A stretch of DNA of 64,000 nucleotides, from assembly GCF_000463075.2 (NCBI RefSeq), contig NZ_AVAQ01000001.1, positions 1-64,000 of the forward strand, in the 5' to 3' direction. Positions 8,515-18,215 of this stretch are shown here, one piece after another. The first letter of the stretch is position 1. Each line of letters begins with the position of its first letter. The position numbers were made by a program, and so were the translations under genes. Origin of the DNA: Lactiplantibacillus plantarum EGD-AQ4. Its GTDB lineage: Bacteria; Bacillota; Bacilli; Lactobacillales; Lactobacillaceae. Below the pieces are notes generated by a model, which made no database searches, was not told the origin of the DNA, and was given only the letters and a program-made list of their open reading frames with translations.

Positions 8515-10941
8515 ATGGCATACAACCATAAAGTCATTGAACGCAAATGGCAACATTATTGGAAGGAAAACAAAACCTTCAAAACACTCGACACAACGGA
8601 TAAGAAGAAGTATTACGCCTTAGACATGTTCCCATACCCATCGGGCCAAGGGTTACACGTTGGACATCCAGAAGGTTATACTGCGACGGATATTATGTCA
8701 CGGTTCAAGCGGATGCAGGGCTACAACGTCTTACATCCAATGGGGTGGGACGCATTCGGCCTTCCCGCAGAACAATATGCGCTCAAGACGGGCCACAACC
8801 CGAAGGACTTTACGGCCAAGAACATCAAAAACTTCAAACGCCAGATTCGCTCACTTGGTTTTTCCTATGACTGGGACCGCGAAGTCAATACGACTGACCC
8901 GAGCTACTACAAGTGGACGCAGTGGATTTTTGAACAGCTCTACAAGAAGGGCTTAGCATATGAATCTGAAACGTTAGTCAACTGGGCGCCTGACATGATG
9001 GGCGGAACGGTTGTTTCTAACGAAGAAGTTGTTGATGGCAAGACGGAACGTGGTGGCTACGACGTTTATCGGGTCCCAATGAAGCAATGGAGTCTCAAAA
9101 TCACGGCTTACGCTGACCGTTTGATCGATGACTTGGATGACATCGACTGGCCAGAAAACATCAAGGAACAACAACGCAACTGGATTGGCCGTTCCGTTGG
9201 GGCTTCGATTCGTTTCAAAGTGGCCGACCAACCAGAAGACACGGAGATCGAAGTCTTCTCAACGCGTCCAGACACGTTATTCGGGGCCAGCTACATGGTC
9301 TTGGCACCAGAACACGCCCTAGTTGAACAATTGACGACACCCGAACAAGCAGATGCGATTGAAGCCTACAAGCAGAAGATTGCTAGCAAGTCTGACCTCG
9401 AACGGACTGACTTGAACAAGGACAAGACCGGGGTCTTCACGGGTAGTTATGGCATCAATCCGGTCAACGGTGAAAAATTACCAATCTGGATTGCTGATTA
9501 CGTCCTGGCTTCATACGGGACGGGGGCAATCATGGCTGTGCCTGCTCACGATGACCGTGACTTTGAATTCGCCAAGAAGTTCGATTTGCCAATCAAACCA
9601 GTCATTGCTGGTGATAACGATTATGACCAACAAGCTTACACGGGTGATGGTGAACACATCAACTCTGGCTTTGTTGACGGACTTGCAAAGCAACCGGCCA
9701 TCGATAAGATGATCGACTGGTTAGGCGAACACCACGCTGGTGAAAAGAAGGTCAACTACCGGCTACGCGACTGGATCTTCTCACGGCAACGTTACTGGGG
9801 AGAACCAATTCCAGTTATTCACTGGGAAGACGGCGAGACGACCTTGGTTCCTGAAGACGAATTACCATTACGTTTACCAGCAACGAAGAACCTAGAACCA
9901 TCTGGGACGGGTGAAAGTCCACTCGCTAACATCGATGACTGGGTAAACGTGGTCGACGAAAACGGTCGGAAAGGTAAACGTGAAACTAACACGATGCCAC
10001 AATGGGCGGGGAGTTCATGGTACTTCCTGCGCTACGTTGATCCACACAACCGCGAAGCTTTAGCTGATTACGACAAGCTGAAGTACTGGTCACCAGTTGA
10101 CTTGTACGTCGGTGGTGCTGAACACGCCGTCTTACATCTACTCTATGCCCGTTTCTGGCACAAGTTCTTGTATGACTTAGGCGTTGTGCCAACCAAGGAA
10201 CCATTCCAGAAGCTGGTCAACCAAGGGATGATCCTTGGGGACAACCACGAAAAGATGTCCAAGTCACGCGGTAACGTGGTCAATCCAGATGACATCGTTG
10301 ACCAATACGGTGCCGATACGTTGCGGTTATACGAAATGTTCATGGGACCGTTGGAAGCTTCCATTCCGTGGAGTACCGATGGGTTGCACGGGGCCAACAA
10401 GTGGATCGAACGGGTCTGGCGGTTAATGATTGACGAAAATAACCGCGTCCGCGACCGGGTTACGACCATCAATGACGGCAAGCTCACCAAGGTCTACAAC
10501 GAAACGGTCAAGAAGGTCACTGAAGACTATGAAGCAATGCGGTTTAACATCGCCATCTCACAAATGATGGTCTTCGTAAACGAAGCCTACAAGGTAGATG
10601 ACTTGCCAATCATTTATATTGAAGGATTCGTCAAACTCTTGTCACCAATCGCGCCACACTTGTGTGAAGAATTATGGTCACTATTAGGCCATGACGACAC
10701 GATCACGTACGCGGCTTGGCCAACTTATGATGAATCTAAGTTGGTTGAAGACACGGTCGAAGTGGTCCTTCAAGTCAATGGTAAAGTCCGTTCCCACGCA
10801 AAAGTTGCGAAGGATATGGGCAAAGACGAGCTTGAAAAATTAGCGCTCGCCGACGACAAGATTCAGGAATTCACTGCCGGCAAGACTGTCCGGAAAGTCA
10901 TCGCTATTCCTGGCAAGCTAGTCAACGTGGTTGCTAACTAG
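8515..10941 (+). CDS. leuS: Leucyl-tRNA synthetase
   Basis: 808-residue class Ia synthetase that charges tRNA-Leu. The HIGH-type motif is HVGHPEG near residue 48, the editing domain carries [11 protein letters not shown], and KMSKS is at residues 580-584. Length is typical of bacterial LeuRS. The ATG at 8515 is preceded by AAAGGGG and gives the usual N-terminus ([13 protein letters not shown]); an earlier in-frame start at 8473 has no ribosome binding site. It is transcribed from its own promoter through the Leu T-box and ends at a strong terminator. Confidence 0.98.
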   Translation: MAYNHKVIERKWQHYWKENKTFKTLDTTDKKKYYALDMFPYPSGQGLHVGHPEGYTATDIMSRFKRMQGYNVLHPMGWDAFGLPAEQYALKTGHNPKDFTAKNIKNFKRQIRSLGFSYDWDREVNTTDPSYYKWTQWIFEQLYKKGLAYESETLVNWAPDMMGGTVVSNEEVVDGKTERGGYDVYRVPMKQWSLKITAYADRLIDDLDDIDWPENIKEQQRNWIGRSVGASIRFKVADQPEDTEIEVFSTRPDTLFGASYMVLAPEHALVEQLTTPEQADAIEAYKQKIASKSDLERTDLNKDKTGVFTGSYGINPVNGEKLPIWIADYVLASYGTGAIMAVPAHDDRDFEFAKKFDLPIKPVIAGDNDYDQQAYTGDGEHINSGFVDGLAKQPAIDKMIDWLGEHHAGEKKVNYRLRDWIFSRQRYWGEPIPVIHWEDGETTLVPEDELPLRLPATKNLEPSGTGESPLANIDDWVNVVDENGRKGKRETNTMPQWAGSSWYFLRYVDPHNREALADYDKLKYWSPVDLYVGGAEHAVLHLLYARFWHKFLYDLGVVPTKEPFQKLVNQGMILGDNHEKMSKSRGNVVNPDDIVDQYGADTLRLYEMFMGPLEASIPWSTDGLHGANKWIERVWRLMIDENNRVRDRVTTINDGKLTKVYNETVKKVTEDYEAMRFNIAISQMMVFVNEAYKVDDLPIIYIEGFVKLLSPIAPHLCEELWSLLGHDDTITYAAWPTYDESKLVEDTVEVVLQVNGKVRSHAKVAKDMGKDELEKLALADDKIQEFTAGKTVRKVIAIPGKLVNVVAN

Positions 10942-10975
10942 TTCGACTGTATAAACGCTACTATTAGATTATAAG

Positions 10976-11018
10976 AATCGTGGTACTGACTCGTTGGAGT
11001 TGGAACCACGATTTTTTT
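10976..11018 (+). terminator. leuS terminator
   Basis: AATCGTGGT pairs with ACCACGATT and is followed by TTTTTT. Confidence 0.9.
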
Positions 11019-11619
11019 GATTGAATCGGGTGCCATTAGTCGGTATTCGCCGCGCCTTTGTTCGGTGAACAATGGTTCGTTGGCTGGAATACGCCGGCTT
11101 TTACGTGTGTCAGAGGTGCATTCGTTGGTCAATGGGTATCGACGCTACTATGCTGGGTGTGGTGGTATTGGGAGACAAACGTCGATTTGAACTCGCGCAA
11201 AAAATCACTGCACAGTTTCAAACACGAGTCTTCTGCTAGCCCGGGAAGAAGTTCACTTCCAACTAATAATTCGACTACTGAACATTACCTGGCAGTCAGG
11301 TTAGTCGGTAAGTCACTCGAATGGCGGATGAGGGACCTATTTGGGGACAATTGACCACTCAATATTAGCTGACTGGTCCTTCAGGCAAACGTTTAATGGG
11401 TATCTATGATGACTGATGGCATTTGGTTACTGGGAAGATTATCTGAATATTATTCACTCATCTCAATGCCACAAATTTCAATGGTAACTAGTCTTGAAAT
11501 TAGTTGACAAAATTGACTTCACTCAGAATTCAAGACTTTGTTATCACAGACTGCTAGAGAAAATTCTGACAAGTACAGTGAAGCTGTTTGTCAGAGATCT
11601 TAAAGCATGGGTAAAAGTT
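11019..11619 (+). other. Gene-free region between leuS and the structured repeat
   Basis: About 600 bases with no convincing coding frame: only short frames without ribosome binding sites and with no recognisable protein. It may be decayed sequence or an extension of the adjacent repeated element; I see no clear structure. Confidence 0.6.
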
Positions 11620-11980
11620 CAGAATCAATCTGACGGTTGAATGTCAAAATGACGCTGTACCGTGGAACCAACGACTAATCTAACAAAAAATTGAGTTCGC
11701 ACATGTCCGCCTTTCGAATACCATCCAGGCTGGAAGGTGTTTCTGACAATGCTCAGTGGTGAAATTTCACTTAGCAAGCGTCCTTTGCTTGGTTAGTGAA
11801 AGACCAGCATTTAAGACGTGGGTTGTCGGCTTAAATCTGTGTCCACCACGTTCCAGCGTTGTCAGAAATACCTGTAAGCCGGTATAGGGCGCGCCTCCCA
11901 CTGAAAAATTACACGAACTCGCACTGTTTCCAGCGGTTCTCAGCTGGGGGCTTTTGAACTTAAAAACTGGCACGTTTCAG
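11620..11980. ncRNA. Repeated structured element, copy A (candidate noncoding RNA)
   Basis: This matches copy B at 46813-47180 over about 350 bases. Blocks such as GTCCGCCTTTCGAATA and GACGTGGGTTGTCGGC are nearly or fully identical, while other parts differ in pairs. The long-range stem 11736-11753 with 11855-11872 (TTTCTGACAA with TTGTCAGAAA) is also present in copy B with different bases that still pair. Inside are a conserved GTGAAATTTCAC palindrome and an ACGTGG/CCACGT stem. The short open frames in the two copies lie on opposite strands, so coding is unlikely. The transcribed strand is not settled. Confidence 0.7.
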
Positions 11981-12078
11981 TTATGCTTCAAGGGACACCA
12001 GTTTTCAATCGTAAGTGGTAACAAGTCATTCGTTATCATTAAAGTTCAGTTAAACTCTGGCATAAGGCTGGAATTGAA

Positions 12079-12107
12079 TTGCAACTTGCTTGTTTTTCAT
12101 CTAAAAT
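12079..12107 (+). promoter_or_regulatory. murJ promoter
   Basis: TTGCAA (12079-12084), 17 bases, then TAAAAT (12102-12107). It lies over the earliest in-frame start, which supports the start at 12142. Confidence 0.6.
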
Positions 12108-12141
12108 GATTAGGATTGAATTAAGAAAGTGGGTTACGAAC

Positions 12142-13812
12142 ATGTCTGAGGAATCAAAAGCTAATCAGCCCAAGACAACACACGTGAACTCCGAAGCTGA
12201 AGCGCACCAAAAGATGGTCCGGGGCTCAGCTTGGATGACGGCTGGGAGCCTTTTTTCACGCGTCCTGGGAGCCATTTACATTATCCCGTGGGTGATCTGG
12301 ATGGGTGCGGATTATACGCAAGGAAACGCCCTCTATGCCAAAGGGTATAATATTTATAGTTTTTTCTTACTGATTGCTATCGGGGGGATTCCATCCGCGA
12401 TTTCCAAGCAGCTTTCCGAATATAATGCGATGAACGAGTACGCGGTTGGTCAGCGGTTGTTCAAACGCGGTTTGTTATTGACGTCCGCGTTTGGGATTAT
12501 TGGTGCGATTATTTTGTGGTTCGGCGCTGGCGCAATTTCGACGGCGTTTGGGGGCTACGATGCCAACTTGATTCCGGTCCTACATGCACTGGCGATTGCG
12601 TTGGTCATCTTGCCATCGATGTCGTTGACACGCGGGTTCTTCCAAGGATACCAGCAGATGGCGCCGTCCGCGATTTCACAATTTGTGGAGCAAGTTTTCC
12701 GCGTCATCTACATGTTGGGCGCCACTTACTTTATCATGCGTGTGGCTCACGGTGATTGGGTCAATGCGGTCACTCAGTCCACGTTTGCGGCCTTTGTCGG
12801 TGCGGCAGCGAGTTTCTTACTGTTAGGCTGGTACTACTTCCGCAAACGGCCAGAACTGAATGCACTGGCTGCTCAGAGTGAGAATCAGCTCGTGATTCCT
12901 GTCTGGCAGTTGTTCCGCGACATCATTATCCAAGCAATTCCGTTTATCGTCATTGATACGGCGACGACGGTCTTTAACTTGTTGGACCAAGCGACGTTCC
13001 AGCCAATGATGCGGCTTATTTTCCATTTGGGAACCAAACAAATCGATACCTTGTACGCTTACTTTGCGTTTAACGCCAATAAACTGGTTATGATTATCGT
13101 GTCGTTGGCCTCCGCGATTGCGGTCACGGTCGTTCCAATTTTATCTGAATCGTTAGCCAGTCATAATATGCGTAATATTCGCAAACAACTGGAAGATTCC
13201 ATTATCCTGTTCCTATTTATCATGATTCCAGGGGCATTAGGGATGGCTGCGGTGGCGCAACCACTGAACACGTTGTTCTATAGTTATGATCAGATTGGCA
13301 CGTTGATTTTGCAGATTTCGGCGTTTACGGCGATTGCCCTCGGGTTCTTCACGGTGATTTCAGCGCTGATGCAAGGCTTGTCACGAAACCGCGATATTAT
13401 CCGGTATTATCTGATTGGCTTATTGGTCAAGATCATTATTCAGTTCCCATGTATTTACTTCCTCTCGACGGCCGGTCCATTAGTAGCGACCGCGATTGGG
13501 ATGATGGTCGCAAGTTTGATGGCGATGTACGATTTGGAAGTCAACTTTGGCATTCGGTACGTCAAATTATTGCCAAAAATCAACCGAATTTTGGTCTATT
13601 CAATTTTGACTTACGCCACTGCACGGCTGGTCGTCTACGGTCTAAACTTCATTTTGAATGAACATAGTAAGACCCAGTCGTTCTTGATCGTTGCACTGGC
13701 TGTTATCGCCGGTGGGGCAGTCTACGTTTATTTGGCGCTGCGCTCACGGATGGCAGACTTGATGATCGGGACCAAAGCAGCCGGCTTACGACGGAAACTA
13801 AGAATTAAATAG
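12142..13812 (+). CDS. murJ: Lipid II flippase of the YtgP/MurJ type (polysaccharide transporter family)
   Basis: 556 residues with about 14 membrane helices and a MOP-superfamily (MviN/PST) layout, beginning with a charged cytoplasmic leader and RGSAWMTAGSLFSRVLG. B. subtilis YtgP, the closest named relative by architecture, flips lipid II across the membrane for peptidoglycan synthesis. The start was taken at ATG 12142 because an earlier in-frame start overlaps the promoter; the ribosome binding site (AAAGTGGG) is modest. It is followed after 7 bases by rsuA, the same pairing seen in other Firmicutes. A role in exopolysaccharide export cannot be excluded from sequence alone. Confidence 0.85.
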   Translation: MSEESKANQPKTTHVNSEAEAHQKMVRGSAWMTAGSLFSRVLGAIYIIPWVIWMGADYTQGNALYAKGYNIYSFFLLIAIGGIPSAISKQLSEYNAMNEYAVGQRLFKRGLLLTSAFGIIGAIILWFGAGAISTAFGGYDANLIPVLHALAIALVILPSMSLTRGFFQGYQQMAPSAISQFVEQVFRVIYMLGATYFIMRVAHGDWVNAVTQSTFAAFVGAAASFLLLGWYYFRKRPELNALAAQSENQLVIPVWQLFRDIIIQAIPFIVIDTATTVFNLLDQATFQPMMRLIFHLGTKQIDTLYAYFAFNANKLVMIIVSLASAIAVTVVPILSESLASHNMRNIRKQLEDSIILFLFIMIPGALGMAAVAQPLNTLFYSYDQIGTLILQISAFTAIALGFFTVISALMQGLSRNRDIIRYYLIGLLVKIIIQFPCIYFLSTAGPLVATAIGMMVASLMAMYDLEVNFGIRYVKLLPKINRILVYSILTYATARLVVYGLNFILNEHSKTQSFLIVALAVIAGGAVYVYLALRSRMADLMIGTKAAGLRRKLRIK

Positions 13813-13819
13813 GTGAATT

Positions 13820-14560
13820 ATGCGAGTAGATAAATTTTTACATGCAATGCGAATCGGAACACGGACCCAGGTGCGGCGCTTGATCAAGGATGGTCATATC
13901 ACCGCAAATGGCGAACCCGTGATTTCGGGCAAACAGCAGATTGATCCGGGTAACGATTCAGTCTTTCTAGACGATGCGCCGGTCCGGTATCAACAATATT
14001 TTTATTATGTCATGAACAAGCCGGTCGGAGTGATTACGGCGACGACGGACGCTTCGGCGAAAACGGTCATGGATCTTTTCAATACGACTGATTTTCGCGA
14101 TGATTTATTTCCAGTCGGACGGCTAGATAAGGATACGGAAGGCATCTTGGTGATTACCAACGATGGCGCGTTGTCCCACGACCTCTTATCGCCCAATCAC
14201 CACGTCACGAAAGTTTATCAGGCGGAAGTGACCGGTGAGATTACAGCGTCACAACTGGCTGCGTTTAATGATGGTATCACGTTGAAGGACGGTACTGAAT
14301 TGCAGCCGGCCCAAGCCGAAATCATCCAGTTCCATGAGATTGAGAATTTTACCACGATTGAAATCAAGATTCATGAGGGTAAGTATCATCAAGTCAAACG
14401 AATGGTCGGGACGCTTGGCGAACGGGTCGTCGGTTTACGCCGGATTAAATTCGGGTCACTGACGTTGCCGGTTGGCTTGCTGGCGGGAAACTATCGCGCG
14501 CTGACGGATGATGAAGTGGCCGCTTTAAAGGCGGACGCGCATCAACCGGTCGGCGAATAA
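13820..14560 (+). CDS. rsuA: 16S rRNA pseudouridine synthase, RsuA/RluB/E/F family
   Basis: 246 residues. An N-terminal S4 RNA-binding domain (about 1-55, MRVDKFLHAMRIGTRTQVRR) is followed by the pseudouridine synthase domain with GRLDKDTEG, in which Asp103 is the catalytic residue. It probably modifies a uridine in 16S rRNA (U516 in E. coli RsuA). It starts 7 bases after murJ and is probably co-transcribed. Confidence 0.92.
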   Translation: MRVDKFLHAMRIGTRTQVRRLIKDGHITANGEPVISGKQQIDPGNDSVFLDDAPVRYQQYFYYVMNKPVGVITATTDASAKTVMDLFNTTDFRDDLFPVGRLDKDTEGILVITNDGALSHDLLSPNHHVTKVYQAEVTGEITASQLAAFNDGITLKDGTELQPAQAEIIQFHEIENFTTIEIKIHEGKYHQVKRMVGTLGERVVGLRRIKFGSLTLPVGLLAGNYRALTDDEVAALKADAHQPVGE

Positions 14561-14619
14561 GTCGGCACAGATGGCTATCTGTGTTGAGTTGTAGGCCATT
14601 TGTTTGCTGTTTGAATGTT

Positions 14620-14663
14620 CTAAAAGGCCGTTTCAAGTGTGCATGCTTGAAACGGCCTTTTAG
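14620..14663 (+). terminator. Terminator of the murJ-rsuA operon
   Basis: AAAAGGCCGTTTCAAG pairs perfectly with CTTGAAACGGCCTTTT around an eight-base loop. Symmetric, so it may also stop minus-strand transcription from nnrD. Confidence 0.9.
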
Positions 14664-14813
14664 TCTGTTAGCGATTAAGTGGTGTTGTCCGAAATGTCGA
14701 CGTGTGACTAGCCAATGACTTCCAGCGCGGGCCAGTTGTTGACCAGTCGGCGCAGGTGATTCGTTGCTGGTCAGTAAAGCACGTACGTCGATTCGGCCAG
14801 CTGCCGGTCAGCA

Positions 14814-15656
14814 TTAGGATTCAACAAGAGTCTCCTGGCTAAAACGGTGCATATAGTGCGGAATCTGGGCACTGATTTGGTGTGGCAAGACGACGTAGCG
14901 AGTCGCGGCGAGGTCGTCAGCAATCGCACTGTGTAAGTAGACGGCGCTCAAAATCGCATTGGTGAAGTTGTCGAACTGGCCGATAAAGCCACCGACCATG
15001 CCGGCGAGGGTGTCGCCCATCCCGCCCGTTGCCATGGCGGGCGTGCCACCCGGATTGAACCAGACGCGTTCGTTGGTGTAGACCGTTGTGCGGTGGGCTT
15101 TGACGACTGCAGTCACGCCCAGGCGCTGTTGCACTTCATGGTTGGCGGTCGGAGTCTGATCCTTGATGGCAATGCCACTCAAACGTTGCCATTCCATCTG
15201 ATGTGGCGTTACCACGATGTCAGTTGCCGGTAACGTTCGCGGATGTTGCGCCAGTAAAGTGAGCGCTGAGCCGTCGAGTACGAGTCGCTGGGGGGCGTGC
15301 GCTGCCGTCAGCACTGTGCTGAGTAATTGGTCGGCGACCGTATCCGTTCCGAGTCCTGGTCCAATCACGATCACGTCCATTCCGGCCAATAGTGGGAGCA
15401 GGGCATCCGTTTGGTGATAGTCCATGACCATCGCTTCGGGGAGCTGGGCGTGCAGACTCGTAAAGTTGGTCGGGTCGGTAGCGACGGTCACGAGTCCCGC
15501 GCCACTGTATGTTGCGGCCGTCGCGGCCATGATGATGGCGCCGCCAAAATTTTGGTTACCACCAATCAGCATGACGCGGCCATAAGTACCTTTATAAGAA
15601 TCAGCCGGCCGTTTAATGATCGTCCGACCGACAATTTCAGTTGTAATGGGTTGCAT
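14814..15656 (-). CDS. nnrD: ADP-dependent NAD(P)H-hydrate dehydratase
   Basis: 280-residue ribokinase-like (YjeF C-terminal) enzyme that repairs damaged NAD(P)H hydrates using ADP. Visible motifs are GGNQNFGGA near the N-terminus, VIGPGLGTD, DIVVTPHQMEW, and the catalytic glycine-rich ATGGMGDTLAG. The epimerase domain often fused to it is absent. Stands alone on the minus strand between rsuA and pepV. Confidence 0.92.
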   Translation of the reverse strand: MQPITTEIVGRTIIKRPADSYKGTYGRVMLIGGNQNFGGAIIMAATAATYSGAGLVTVATDPTNFTSLHAQLPEAMVMDYHQTDALLPLLAGMDVIVIGPGLGTDTVADQLLSTVLTAAHAPQRLVLDGSALTLLAQHPRTLPATDIVVTPHQMEWQRLSGIAIKDQTPTANHEVQQRLGVTAVVKAHRTTVYTNERVWFNPGGTPAMATGGMGDTLAGMVGGFIGQFDNFTNAILSAVYLHSAIADDLAATRYVVLPHQISAQIPHYMHRFSQETLVES

Positions 15657-15859
15657 CAGTTTGCCAGCTTTCTAAATTTATTGATTGAGATGCGGGCCAC
15701 GTTTGCCGGTGATATTGCGACGTCAAAATGCATTTGCGATGGCATTTAGTCGCGTTGGTGGTCGCACCTGCGTATACTTTGAGTATACCATTTTCCAAAA
15801 GCCGTTACTTACGATTATTAAGTTATTGCGAGCTATGATAAAATTAAGATAACAAGAGT

Positions 15860-15891
15860 GGTCGCGTTTTAATATGCTGAAGCGCGCGACC
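15860..15891 (+). other. Inverted repeat in the pepV leader
   Basis: GGTCGCG and CGCGACC form a seven-base stem 10 bases before the pepV ribosome binding site. No T-run follows, so it is more likely an mRNA hairpin or operator than a terminator. Confidence 0.45.
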
Positions 15892-15913
15892 TAATATCTG
15901 GGAGGATTTTGAC

Positions 15914-17317
15914 ATGTCAGTTGATTGGAAAAATGAAGCGACAAAGCACCAAGAAGATTATTTAGCAGATTTGACCACGATGCTCCGGGTACCAAGTTTT
16001 AGAGATGATAGTCAGGCGACCGATGACGCCCCACTCGGACCAGGTCCTAAGCAAGCGTTAACGACGTTTTTGGCGATTGCTGAACGGGATGGCTTCAAGA
16101 CGAAGAACATCGATAACCTGGTTGGTTATGCTGAAATCGGTGAGGGTGATGAAACCTTAGCAATTTTAGCCCACGTCGATGAAATGCCTGCTGGGAATGG
16201 TTGGGATACTGATCCATTCGAACCAACGATTAAGGACGGCAAGATGTATGCCCGCGGTGTTTCTGATGATAAGGGTCCCGGAATGGCCGCCTATTACGGC
16301 TTGAAAATCGTCAAGGAACTTGGCTTGAAGCTCAACAAGAAGATTCGGTTCATTGTTGGAACGGACGAAGAAAGTAATTGGACGGGGATGAAACGGTACT
16401 TTGAAGTTGAACCTGCGCCAACTCTGGGCTTTTCTCCTGATGCGATGTTCCCATTAATCAATGGTGAAAAAGGGAACGTGAGTCTACAACTACAATTCGG
16501 CCATGAAGATGGTGGTGACTTCAACCTCGTTTCCTTCGATGCTGGTTTACGAGAAAACATGGTACCACGTGACGCTGAAGCAATCGTGTCAACGAGTGAC
16601 AACGAACAATTTGCGGCTGACTTCACCGCGTTCTTGGACCAACAACCGGTCACTGGTGAATTGACCGTCGTTCCAGAAGGCGTCAAGCTAGAAGTGGTCG
16701 GTAAGGCTGCGCATGGGATGGAACCACGTAACGGCATTAATGCTGGGACTTATCTCGCAACTTTCTTAACGAACTATGCATTTGGCGACGATGCGGCTGC
16801 CTTTCTCGACTTCATCGCGCATAAGTTGCACGATGATTCACGGGCTAAAGAACTTGGATTGGCGTTTACAGATGATGTGATGGGTGACTTGACGATGAAC
16901 GTGGGGTTACTTAGCTTTGACCATCAAAAGGGTGGTCAAGTAACCTTGAACTTCCGTTATCCGAAAGGCATCGAACCAGCTGACTTGACGGCTAAAGTGC
17001 AAGCTCAATTACCAGCGGGCGCGACCGTCAGCCAGGGTGATTTCATGGTACCGCACTATGTGGATCCTGAAGATCCAATCGTTAAGGACTTAATGGATGT
17101 TTATCGTCGTCAGACTGGTGATACAGCTTCACAACCACAAATCGTCGGTGGTGGGACTTACGGCCGAATGATGGCCCGTGGGGTGGCCTTTGGTGCCTTG
17201 TTCCCTGATACCGAAGATACGATGCATCAAGCCAATGAATTCCAGCCAATCGATGAATTAATGGCAGCAATGGCCATTTATGCCGAATCGATCGCAGTTT
17301 TAGCGACGGATAAATAA
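15914..17317 (+). CDS. pepV: Dipeptidase PepV (M20 metallopeptidase)
   Basis: 467 residues, the length of lactobacillus PepV. Metal-site motifs of the M20 family are present: LAILAHVDEMPAG, ARGVSDDKGP and VGTDEESNW, with a late histidine in HQANEF. The enzyme hydrolyses dipeptides in the cytoplasm, supplying amino acids from imported peptides. GGAGG lies 7 bases before the ATG. Confidence 0.96.
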   Translation: MSVDWKNEATKHQEDYLADLTTMLRVPSFRDDSQATDDAPLGPGPKQALTTFLAIAERDGFKTKNIDNLVGYAEIGEGDETLAILAHVDEMPAGNGWDTDPFEPTIKDGKMYARGVSDDKGPGMAAYYGLKIVKELGLKLNKKIRFIVGTDEESNWTGMKRYFEVEPAPTLGFSPDAMFPLINGEKGNVSLQLQFGHEDGGDFNLVSFDAGLRENMVPRDAEAIVSTSDNEQFAADFTAFLDQQPVTGELTVVPEGVKLEVVGKAAHGMEPRNGINAGTYLATFLTNYAFGDDAAAFLDFIAHKLHDDSRAKELGLAFTDDVMGDLTMNVGLLSFDHQKGGQVTLNFRYPKGIEPADLTAKVQAQLPAGATVSQGDFMVPHYVDPEDPIVKDLMDVYRRQTGDTASQPQIVGGGTYGRMMARGVAFGALFPDTEDTMHQANEFQPIDELMAAMAIYAESIAVLATDK

Positions 17318-17407
17318 TTGATGCTAAGCTGTCAAATGGTTGAGCAGATGCAGTGATGATACGTGTCGGTTACGGATAAACAATGAATTTGAAAGGAGTG
17401 TCGACAA

Positions 17408-17914
17408 ATGAGTCTCGTACAGCGAATTTTAGTGGGCATTGATACCAGTCACCAATCTCAGTTGGCCTTGCAAAAAGCAATTACGATTGCGCTTGAGCAA
17501 CAGGCTGCGCTGGATATTGTGACGGTGATCAATACTGAAAAGTTTATTGGGCTGACTCAGGGGCCAATGGGGTTTGGCGCAACCACGCCGCAGTCATTAA
17601 ATGAACTGACTGCGATATTAAAAGCCAACCTCGCGAAGGCTCGTCAGCAGGCAGTGGATGCGGGTGTCACGGATGTCCAGGTTCATTTGCATTCGGGTAA
17701 TTCTAAGCTGTTACTGGCGACGACGCTCCCTGAACGCTACGGCACTGATTTAATCGTCATTGGCGTGACCGGTTTGAACAATGTTGCCCGAGTATTGATT
17801 GGGTCCAATGCGGCCTATGTGATTCGCAACGCCGCGTGTGATACGCTGGTCGTTCGAACTGACGTGGATCAGCAGCCGGTCAAATTCAGCAAGCGTTCGA
17901 CGCGTCGACTTTAA
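17408..17914 (+). CDS. Universal stress protein, UspA family
   Basis: 168 residues with the UspA alpha/beta fold: ILVGIDTSHQSQLAL at the N-terminus and the nucleotide-binding pattern IVIGVTGLNNVARVLIGSNAAYV near the C-terminus (G-X2-G-X9-G[S/T]-type). AAAGGAG precedes the ATG. A basic extension (SKRSTRRL) follows the domain. Stands alone with its own terminator; the ligand and stress are unknown. Confidence 0.9.
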   Translation: MSLVQRILVGIDTSHQSQLALQKAITIALEQQAALDIVTVINTEKFIGLTQGPMGFGATTPQSLNELTAILKANLAKARQQAVDAGVTDVQVHLHSGNSKLLLATTLPERYGTDLIVIGVTGLNNVARVLIGSNAAYVIRNAACDTLVVRTDVDQQPVKFSKRSTRRL

Positions 17915-17933
17915 TTTCCTATAGAATCTACTC

Positions 17934-17976
17934 AAGAGTGGCAATCATTTCGATTTGAGATGGTTGTCACTCTTTT
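17934..17976 (+). terminator. Terminator after the usp gene
   Basis: AAGAGTGGCAATCAT pairs with ATGGTTGTCACTCTT and is followed by TTT. Confidence 0.85.
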
Positions 17977-18084
17977 TGTTTGGTGTGACGCGTGGTCTAC
18001 GACGGGGACGGACACCGGTGACGCTTTAAAACGGGGAACTATTCAGGATTTAGTTTTGGCGGAAGTCTCCGAATTTTAATGATG

Positions 18085-18145
18085 TTTATGAAAAAAATAC
18101 ATAACCCATACGTTATTTTTACATTATGCTAACAGTTCTGATACG
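18085..18145 (+). promoter_or_regulatory. Candidate PhoP-box array of the ugp operon
   Basis: Hexamers recur every 11 bases: TTTATG 18085, AATACA 18096, CATACG 18107, TTTACA 18118, CTAACA 18129, GATACG 18140. B. subtilis PhoP boxes are TTAACA-like hexamers separated by about 5 bases, the same 11-base period. The site is 70-130 bases ahead of a glycerol-3-phosphate uptake operon, whose phosphate control is well known in other bacteria. Regulation by PhoP is inferred. Confidence 0.55.
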
Positions 18146-18215
18146 TTGGTCTGTCATGATTTAAGAGTAAGTTAAATTAATGACAAATCAAAGGGTAATG
18201 CGAGGGGATAACACT

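Noticed and set aside
11058-11354. 98-codon frame after leuS
   Set aside because: No ribosome binding site, odd composition, no recognisable protein.
11767-11973. 68-codon minus-strand frame in structured element copy A
   Set aside because: The open frame in copy B is on the opposite strand, and the sequence conservation follows base pairing rather than codons.
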